This document shows, in pieces, positions 5,870-9,859 of a stretch of 9,859 bases of DNA; position 1 is the first letter of the stretch; each line of letters opens with the position of its first letter. The stretch covers positions 1-9,859 of the forward strand of contig DATATB010000106.1 of assembly GCA_036268995.1 (NCBI GenBank). Direction: 5' to 3'. The notes beneath the pieces are model-generated. The model worked only from the letters and a program-made list of their open reading frames with translations, ran no database searches and was not told where the DNA came from. The stretch is from DATATB01 sp036268995. GTDB taxonomy: Bacteria > Planctomycetota > Planctomycetia > Pirellulales > PNKZ01. Made by a program: the position numbers and the translations under genes.

Positions 5870-7009
5870 GTGATTGCTGCACCCCTCCGCCGGCCGTTCA
5901 CGAGTTTCGTCGTGGCGGCAATCGCCGCTCTGACGGCGCTCCCATCGGCCCGCGCCTGTCCCTTTTGCACGGCCCCGCGCGCCACAATCTCGCAGCGACG
6001 CGAGACGGCCGAAATCGTCGCCCTGGTCGAGTGGGCGTCGACCGACAAGCAGCACGAGCGGATGCGCGTGCTCAAGCTGCTCAAATCTCCGGCCGGCTCG
6101 CATCCCGAGCAGCTCGAACTGCCGACCGATCGGGCATTGCGGACCTCCGGGCTGTGGCTAGCCCTCGGCCGGCCGGCAGCCGACGGCGGCCCGGCGCTCG
6201 AGTGGGAAACCCTGGCCGTGGACGAAATGAGCGCCGCCTATATCGTCCGCGCGCCATCGACGCGATTGCCCGTCGGCGAACGGCTGAAGTATTTTTGCCG
6301 CTTCCTGGAAAACCCGGATGCGCTTGTGGCCGACGATGCTTACGCGGAATTTGGCCGGGCACCGTTTGACGAAGTGGCGAAACTCTCCGAGCTGCTGCCG
6401 ATGGACTCGATGCGCCGCTGGCTCGACGACCCTGGCGTGCCGGAGCTGCGCAAGGGTTTTTATGGCATGGCGCTGGGACTGGCCTCCAATTCCAGCGAGC
6501 GCGCGGCCAATACGGCCTGCCTCGAACAGCTGCTTCGGCGGCCGGCCAGCGATTTTCGCTCCGGCTTCGATGGGCTGCTGGCCGGGTACCTGCTCTTGGA
6601 CGGTGAAAAGGCGCTGGCTGAGATCGAGCGGCGCTGGTTGATTCCGCCCGACGCGCCGCTGGGCGACGTGCTGCACGCCATGACCGCGCTGCGGTTCTAT
6701 CATGAATACGGCCGCGCGATCGGCTCCCGGCGGCTGGCGGCCGCGCTGGCGCATCTGATCCAACGGCCGGAGGTCGCGTCGCAGGCAATCATTGATCTGG
6801 CTCGCTGGCAAGCGTGGGAGTGTTTGCCCCAAGTAGTCGCCGCGGCCAAGCCAGCCGCCGGAGATGAGCCGCTAGGCCGGGCGATCGTCGGCTATCTGCT
6901 GCTCTGCCCCTCGGCCGAAGCCGCCGAGCCGCTAGCTGCCTGGCGCCGCTCGGCCCCCGGGCTCGTGGCCGAAGTCCAGCGCGGGCTGTCGCCGGTCACC
7001 CGCGAGTAA
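5870..7009 (+). CDS. Secreted CPFC protein with helical-repeat-like domain, soluble paralogue (A')
   Basis: The 379-residue product starts at GTG 5870, with a GGCGG stretch at 5856-5860 as ribosome binding site. Residues 1-29 are a signal peptide ending ARA, so cleavage leaves Cys30-Pro-Phe-Cys33 at the mature N-terminus, as in the 3027-4607 product. The rest parallels that protein: a mixed N-terminal domain (about 40-140), then helical repeats with DAYAEF, ALRFYH and DLARWQAW in the same order. It lacks the Pro/Ala-rich linker and the C-terminal helix, so it should be soluble in the periplasm or extracellular. It is the last gene of the block, 19 bases after the lipoprotein gene; the next gene converges on it. 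Function is unknown. Confidence 0.8.
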   Translation: MIAAPLRRPFTSFVVAAIAALTALPSARACPFCTAPRATISQRRETAEIVALVEWASTDKQHERMRVLKLLKSPAGSHPEQLELPTDRALRTSGLWLALGRPAADGGPALEWETLAVDEMSAAYIVRAPSTRLPVGERLKYFCRFLENPDALVADDAYAEFGRAPFDEVAKLSELLPMDSMRRWLDDPGVPELRKGFYGMALGLASNSSERAANTACLEQLLRRPASDFRSGFDGLLAGYLLLDGEKALAEIERRWLIPPDAPLGDVLHAMTALRFYHEYGRAIGSRRLAAALAHLIQRPEVASQAIIDLARWQAWECLPQVVAAAKPAAGDEPLGRAIVGYLLLCPSAEAAEPLAAWRRSAPGLVAEVQRGLSPVTRE

Positions 7010-7046
7010 ACGCGGCCGCCGGCTGGGAAATGAAAAGCGGGGTTCG

Positions 7047-7346
7047 CTAAGAGCCGCCGATGAAGTCGTTATAGTCTTCGTGCGTTCCTATCCAGTACCA
7101 CACATTCACGTTCCCGTCTTCGACGTACAGGGCGCGATACCGAAAGTTCACCCGAACGGACCGAGTTGCATTGCGGTGCCGCCCCTTCGAACTGTCTTCG
7201 ATCGGTTTGTTGTGAAGTTCCGGGGCGTGCGGGTTTTCTAGAAACACCTGGAACGCGGCCTCGGCAAGGGCCACGATATTGGCAGGAAGGCGTTCGAGCT
7301 GTTTTCTGTAGCCGCTGGTTCTGCAATTCCTGCGCGTGGTACCGAT
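7047..7346 (-). CDS. RelE/ParE-superfamily toxin homologue with a non-canonical (ATC) or lost start codon
   Basis: Read from 7346 the frame gives 99 residues: TTRRNCRTSGYRKQLERLP, then LAEAAFQVFLENPHAPEL, then SVRVNFRYRALY and WYWIGTHEDYNDFI. This is the full layout of a RelE/ParE-type toxin, including the Arg-rich strand and the C-terminal WIGTH-x-x-Y motif. Such toxins are mRNA interferases or gyrase poisons held inactive by the antitoxin gene next door. The first ATG/GTG/TTG in frame is GTG 7274, which would remove the first 24 residues, including the first helix. GAGGGG at 7355-7360 sits eight bases before ATC 7344-7346, exactly where a start codon belongs. So either ATC is used (weakly) or an ATG has been lost by one substitution. 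A canonical annotation would give 7047-7274. Confidence 0.72.
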   Translation of the reverse strand: MGTTRRNCRTSGYRKQLERLPANIVALAEAAFQVFLENPHAPELHNKPIEDSSKGRHRNATRSVRVNFRYRALYVEDGNVNVWYWIGTHEDYNDFIGGS

Positions 7347-7354
7347 GGTCGCGT

Positions 7355-7360
7355 CCCCTC
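7355..7360 (-). promoter_or_regulatory. Shine-Dalgarno of the toxin gene
   Basis: GAGGGG on the - strand with eight bases to the ATC at 7344-7346. It lies in the 24-base gap after the stop (7371-7373) of the upstream gene. It argues that translation once began, or still begins, at that ATC. Confidence 0.5.
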
Positions 7361-7370
7361 GGCCGGACGA

Positions 7371-7877
7371 CTACACAGGAAACGCCTCGCCGCTGCGGCT
7401 CTCGTCAATCGCTGCATCGCGCAAATCGACCAGTTTCTGGTGGGAAAAAAACTTGTCGTCCGGCGTGAGCGTGCCGCGAGCTTCCCGAATTGCGGCCAGG
7501 AGCTTTTCGGCGAGATCGACGTCGAATCCCCGCGCCTTATATTCGGCCTCGAGTTTCGTGTACAAGACAATCACGCGCTCCGACGCTTCAAGCCAGTTGC
7601 TGTACAGCTTCTCAATTCGCCTCTCGAATGCCTCGCGATAGGGTACGACTTTCGAGTAGACGAGCATGCGCCAGTCGTTGTCCAACCGGTTGATGCTGTC
7701 GAATAGATTTGCGCCTTGCGCGATAAGATCGACCAGATCAAAACACGCGATTACGGGCTTCGAACTCTGCACGGCATCGGCGCCGTCGTTTTCCGACTCT
7801 GTTTCCGACTCGACCTGCTGGCGATAAAGGCCCGCGCGAGTTTCCACAAAGATCAGCCGCGACTCGGCAATGCTCAT
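7371..7877 (-). CDS. Putative antitoxin-like protein upstream of the RelE-type toxin
   Basis: The 168-residue product is not recognised as a whole. Residues 1-35 end in an acidic Glu/Ser-rich stretch; residues about 40-140 are long amphipathic helices, possibly coiled coil. The C-terminal 25 residues (HQKLVDLRDAAIDESRSG) resemble the toxin-binding tail of several RelE-partner antitoxins. It lies directly upstream of the toxin, on the same strand and in the same frame, separated only by TAG 7371-7373 and 24 bases. No classical DNA-binding motif (AbrB, Phd, RHH, HTH) is obvious, and it is longer than most antitoxins, so it may be an adaptor or an unrelated gene. ATG 7877 is chosen; a TTG two codons upstream (7883) is also possible. 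Confidence 0.55.
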   Translation of the reverse strand: MSIAESRLIFVETRAGLYRQQVESETESENDGADAVQSSKPVIACFDLVDLIAQGANLFDSINRLDNDWRMLVYSKVVPYREAFERRIEKLYSNWLEASERVIVLYTKLEAEYKARGFDVDLAEKLLAAIREARGTLTPDDKFFSHQKLVDLRDAAIDESRSGEAFPV

Positions 7878-7905
7878 GATCAAAACCGCTCGGTATCCGA
7901 AGAAA

Positions 7906-7942
7906 CGTCGGCTGCAACATTATATGTCAATCGATGCCGACG
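7906..7942 (-). promoter_or_regulatory. Putative promoter/operator of the toxin-antitoxin-like pair
   Basis: On the - strand a perfect TATAAT (7919-7924) follows directly after TTGACA (7925-7930). Because the two boxes abut, TTGACA is not the -35 of this -10. A 7-bp perfect inverted repeat, CGTCGGC at 7906-7912 and GCCGACG at 7936-7942, brackets the TATAAT with arm centres 30 bases apart (about three helical turns). This is what an autoregulatory operator would look like. The expected start of transcription is near 7912, about 35 bases before the ATG. Confidence 0.38.
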
Positions 7943-8365
7943 CGACTGCAAATCGTACCCGGAGATAAGACGTAAGTCAATGTGAGGGCAGGCCTTTCGT
8001 CGCAAGCCAGACGGCAAAATGAACCGGTCCAGCCGCATGCATTATGGCTGCACGGCAACATCAAACACCGGGCCAGGCCCTGCGACGATACGAGAGCTGT
8101 CGGTTGATTTCGAACCTCGCGATTTGAGCAGGATTGTCGCGATCCTGTGCGAGGTGGCCCGCCAGATCGATGCGGCTGAACTGCAAACAAGCCACATCCA
8201 TTACGGGACAGTTGACCAGAATTGAGGCCGCGACTTTTCAGCATTTGACCTGGTCGCCCTGCACCCGCCTCCACCACGACCTCGCGAGGTGCGCTGATTT
8301 AGCCGTCAACGCGGCCGTCAATCGCCGCCCTTGCCGGGCTATCATTCGATAGGATCCCGCCCGAT
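7943..8365. other. Gene-poor gap between the toxin-antitoxin-like pair and the IS element
   Basis: I see no supportable gene in these roughly 420 bases. A 68-codon frame at 8019-8225 (+) has no Shine-Dalgarno and no family I recognise, although residues around its centre could form a helix. A 116-codon frame at 7927-8277 (-) is Cys/Arg/Gly-rich and looks non-coding. A 12-base perfect palindrome (ACCTCGCGAGGT) lies at 8279-8290. The gap may be the remains of older sequence displaced by the insertion. Confidence 0.5.
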
Positions 8366-8386
8366 GTGTGAGCATCAAGATTGTGG
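8366..8386 (+). repeat. Left terminal inverted repeat of the IS
   Basis: Starts GTGTGAGC and ends GATTGTGG. It aligns without gaps to the reverse complement of 9839-9859, which starts GTGAGAGC and ends GATTGTGG. Four of 21 positions differ. Confidence 0.6.
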
Positions 8387-9767
8387 CTAATTTGGGTGAG
8401 CCTGCCAAAATGATTCCCATTGGTCGGGCTCGCTGAGGTACAAGGCCCGCAGGTGGCAGATCGCGTCCGAGCCGCCCTGGCCCCAGCGCATGCCGCTGCC
8501 TTTCAGCCGGTTGGCGACCACCGTTTTGCAGGCGCTTTCGACCGGTCCCGACCCAATCTGCCAACCATTGGCCACGTAGCGCGGGTAGTCCATGCGATGC
8601 TGGTGGTTCCTGAAATATCGCAGGCAGGCGTCCAGCGCCGCTCGTGCTGGGGCCGGCAGCGTCGCCACGTCGAGTTGTTCCAGCAGGCGAATGATCTTCA
8701 GCCCGCCTTCGTGTTTCAACCGGTGACACCAATCGCCCACGCGTTGCTGACGCCCGGGCTCGTCGTCGGGCCACAGGGCCTGGCCAAGTTCAACCAGATA
8801 TTCTTTGGCGTGCCAGAAATCGATGATGCACTCGGCGCGGGGGAAGTTCTTGCGAAAGAAGTTTTCCAATCCGCTGCCGCCGTCGGAGAGCGCGATTTGC
8901 TGGTCAGCCTCGTCCCAGCCCACTTGTCCGGCTTGGCGACGCAGTTGCAGGCCCAACGCGTCCAGACCGTAAAAACCGGCTAAAAACCGCACTTGGTGCG
9001 ATTCGGACCTTCGTCCATCATGCGCGCTGCGCGGATTGTAGAGCGTGGCCACATAGGCCATGCGCCCCTCCGCCTTGGCGCCCCGTTCACCTTGTTGACG
9101 CACGCCGGTGGCATCCAGGCCGACGTAGGCGCAGCTTTTGCCGCGCGCGTCGCGTTGCCAGGGCCATACCCGGTCGGCACCCAGCTTGACTTTTTCTCTT
9201 TGCAGTTCCGACAGCCGCTGGCCGGCTGCTTCGGCCACGCGCTGGACCGTTGACTCACTCAACTGCAAGCCGCACAGTTTTTGCAACGTGACTTCCGCGG
9301 ACTGCGCGAAGCTGGTTTGGACTCCGGCGATGCTGGCCACCTCGCTGGCCGCCGGCGTGAGCGTAGCCACACTCAGCCCCGCCGCCCGATCCCACGGCAC
9401 CTGGCCTCGTCGGCAACGGCGACAATGGTAATAAGGCCTTTCGATGCGGAGGGTGCCCAGCAGGCTGTGACACCACTTCGGCCGCCGCTCGACAAAGCGG
9501 GCATCCCCCGCGCAGCACGGACAGACTAAGCTAGCTCCCTCGTATCCCTCCCTTTTTTTGCCGCTCGTCGGCGGCTGCTTCCAAGGCTTTGGCTCCCAGG
9601 CTATGCACCTGGTCGCGCAATTCAAATTCCTTTTTCCCGAACAGCGGTCCGGCCGAAAGCCCACGAGCCATCCGCAGACGCTCCTCTTCAAAAAGCGGCC
9701 CGAGACGCTCGTAAAGCCGCCGCTCGTCCTCGTTCAAATCCTCCAGCGCGAAGCCCAGCCGTCCCAT
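8387..9767 (-). CDS. ISKra4-family DDE transposase, split by a frameshift at an A7 run
   Basis: The N-terminal part (9767 down to about 9553) reads MGRLGFALEDLNEDERRL through GPLFGKKEFELRDQVHSLGAKALEAA; the C-terminal part continues in another frame from the A7 run to TAG 8387-8389. Skipping one base gives a continuous 459-residue protein. The C-terminal part has CPCC and CRRC zinc-ribbon-like pairs. It then shows catalytic Asp in YVGLDATG (codon 9113-9115), Asp in LSDGGSG (8882-8884) and Glu in GSGPVESACK (8537-8539), consistent with a DDE transposase of this family. IIDFWHAKEYL lies between the second Asp and the Glu. ATG 9767 has a strong AGGAGG at 9776-9781. Either the A7 is a programmed slip site or the element is inactivated by a one-base gain. 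Everything apart from the frame break looks intact. Confidence 0.88.
9531..9767 (-). CDS. N-terminal transposase frame, as translated without frameshift
   Basis: Without any shift, translation from ATG 9767 stops at TAG 9531-9533 and gives a 78-residue protein. It carries only the N-terminal helical region of the transposase, plus six to eight aberrant residues after the A7 run. If the shift is programmed, this short form would be the main product and could act as an inhibitor, as truncated IS proteins do in other families. If not, it is a dead fragment. Confidence 0.55.
   Translation of the reverse strand: MGRLGFALEDLNEDERRLYERLGPLFEEERLRMARGLSAGPLFGKKEFELRDQVHSLGAKALEAAADERQKKGGIRGS
9553..9559 (-). 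other. A7 run: probable frameshift or transcriptional slippage site
   Basis: On the coding (-) strand the context is CGG CAA AAA AAG GGA in the incoming frame and GGC AAA AAA AGG GAG in the outgoing frame. The change is +1 (or -2), or an RNA lacking one A. With A6 the two parts fuse as ERQKREGYEG with no loss of sequence. Confidence 0.65.
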
Positions 9768-9775
9768 CGCTCCGT

Positions 9776-9781
9776 CCTCCT
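9776..9781 (-). promoter_or_regulatory. Strong ribosome binding site of the transposase
   Basis: AGGAGG on the - strand with eight bases to ATG 9767. It fixes the start and rules out the longer frame from 9800. Confidence 0.6.
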
Positions 9782-9838
9782 GTAAGCGGAAAATAGGCAA
9801 ACCCCTCCCAACAGCTTACCAAGCCGCCGATTTTCCAC

Positions 9839-9859
9839 CCACAATCGAGACGCTCTCAC
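9839..9859 (-). repeat. Right terminal inverted repeat of the IS
   Basis: Partner of the repeat at 8366-8386. It runs to the last base of the window, so it may extend further. Confidence 0.58.

Larger units (their letters stand above)
8366..9859 (-). mobile_element. ISKra4-family insertion sequence (about 1.5 kb)
   Basis: The element carries one transposase on the - strand and is bounded by imperfect inverted repeats at 8366-8386 and 9839-9859 (17 of 21 positions match, with the inner eight, GATTGTGG, identical). The length fits compact ISKra4 members. The right repeat ends at the last base of the window, so the true end and the target duplication cannot be checked. The transposase stop codon directly adjoins the left repeat, showing a very compact element with almost no non-coding DNA on that side. 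Confidence 0.75.

Noticed and set aside
5272..6084. 270-codon - strand frame
   Set aside because: Antisense to the DUF3299 lipoprotein and the start of A'; no recognisable domain.
8019..8225. 68-codon + strand frame in the gap before the IS
   Set aside because: No Shine-Dalgarno, no recognised pattern and no supporting neighbour.
8279..8290. 12-base perfect palindrome ACCTCGCGAGGT
   Set aside because: Short, GC-rich and not tied to any promoter or gene; expected by chance at this base composition.
8420..8983. 187-codon + strand frame in the IS
   Set aside because: Antisense to the catalytic part of the transposase, which has all three acidic catalytic residues in the other strand.

Overview
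The window is GC-rich bacterial DNA. Several features point to a planctomycete: secreted proteins whose predicted mature ends begin Cys-Pro-Phe-Cys, paired DUF3299-type proteins, an ISKra4-type insertion sequence and GTAG-headed palindromic repeats. No rRNA or phylogenetic marker is complete, so this assignment is an inference.

Layout. Bases 1-77 hold the last codons of a gene that reads like the C-terminal tail of SsrA-binding protein SmpB. A small two-helix membrane protein (128-340) follows. Next comes a pair of inverted GTAG-headed palindromes (344-448) with the layout of a REP/BIME element, and a small conserved-looking hypothetical gene (488-715).

The core is a compact six-gene block on the + strand (882-7009), preceded by a sigma70-like promoter at 767-796. 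In order it encodes: (1) a LolD/MacB-type ABC ATPase; (2) its FtsX/MacB-type permease, which has a 64-residue extracytoplasmic stretch holding 20 histidines; (3) a secreted, helical-repeat-like protein with a C-terminal membrane anchor and a predicted mature end of CPFC (called A); (4) a three-helix membrane protein with a DUF3299-like domain (B); (5) a lipoprotein with a second DUF3299-like domain (B'); (6) a paralogue of gene 3 without the anchor, also starting CPFC (A'). Genes 1/2 and 4/5 overlap by ATGA, and gaps 3/4 and 5/6 are 5 and 19 bases, so co-transcription is likely. The A-B-B'-A' arrangement of two paralogue pairs behind a His-rich ABC exporter is the most interesting system here. 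I infer an envelope metal-handling or lipoprotein/metalloprotein assembly apparatus; no substrate can be read from the sequence.

On the - strand, 7047-7877 holds a toxin-antitoxin-like pair. The downstream gene is a clear RelE/ParE-type toxin homologue. It has a good Shine-Dalgarno sequence, but the codon at the proper distance is ATC instead of ATG. The upstream gene has an antitoxin-like C-terminal tail. Its putative promoter carries a 7-bp inverted repeat flanking TATAAT.

Bases 7943-8365 contain nothing I can support. From 8366 to the window end lies an ISKra4-family insertion sequence on the - strand. Its transposase is split into two frames at an A7 run, and its imperfect terminal inverted repeats lie at 8366-8386 and 9839-9859.
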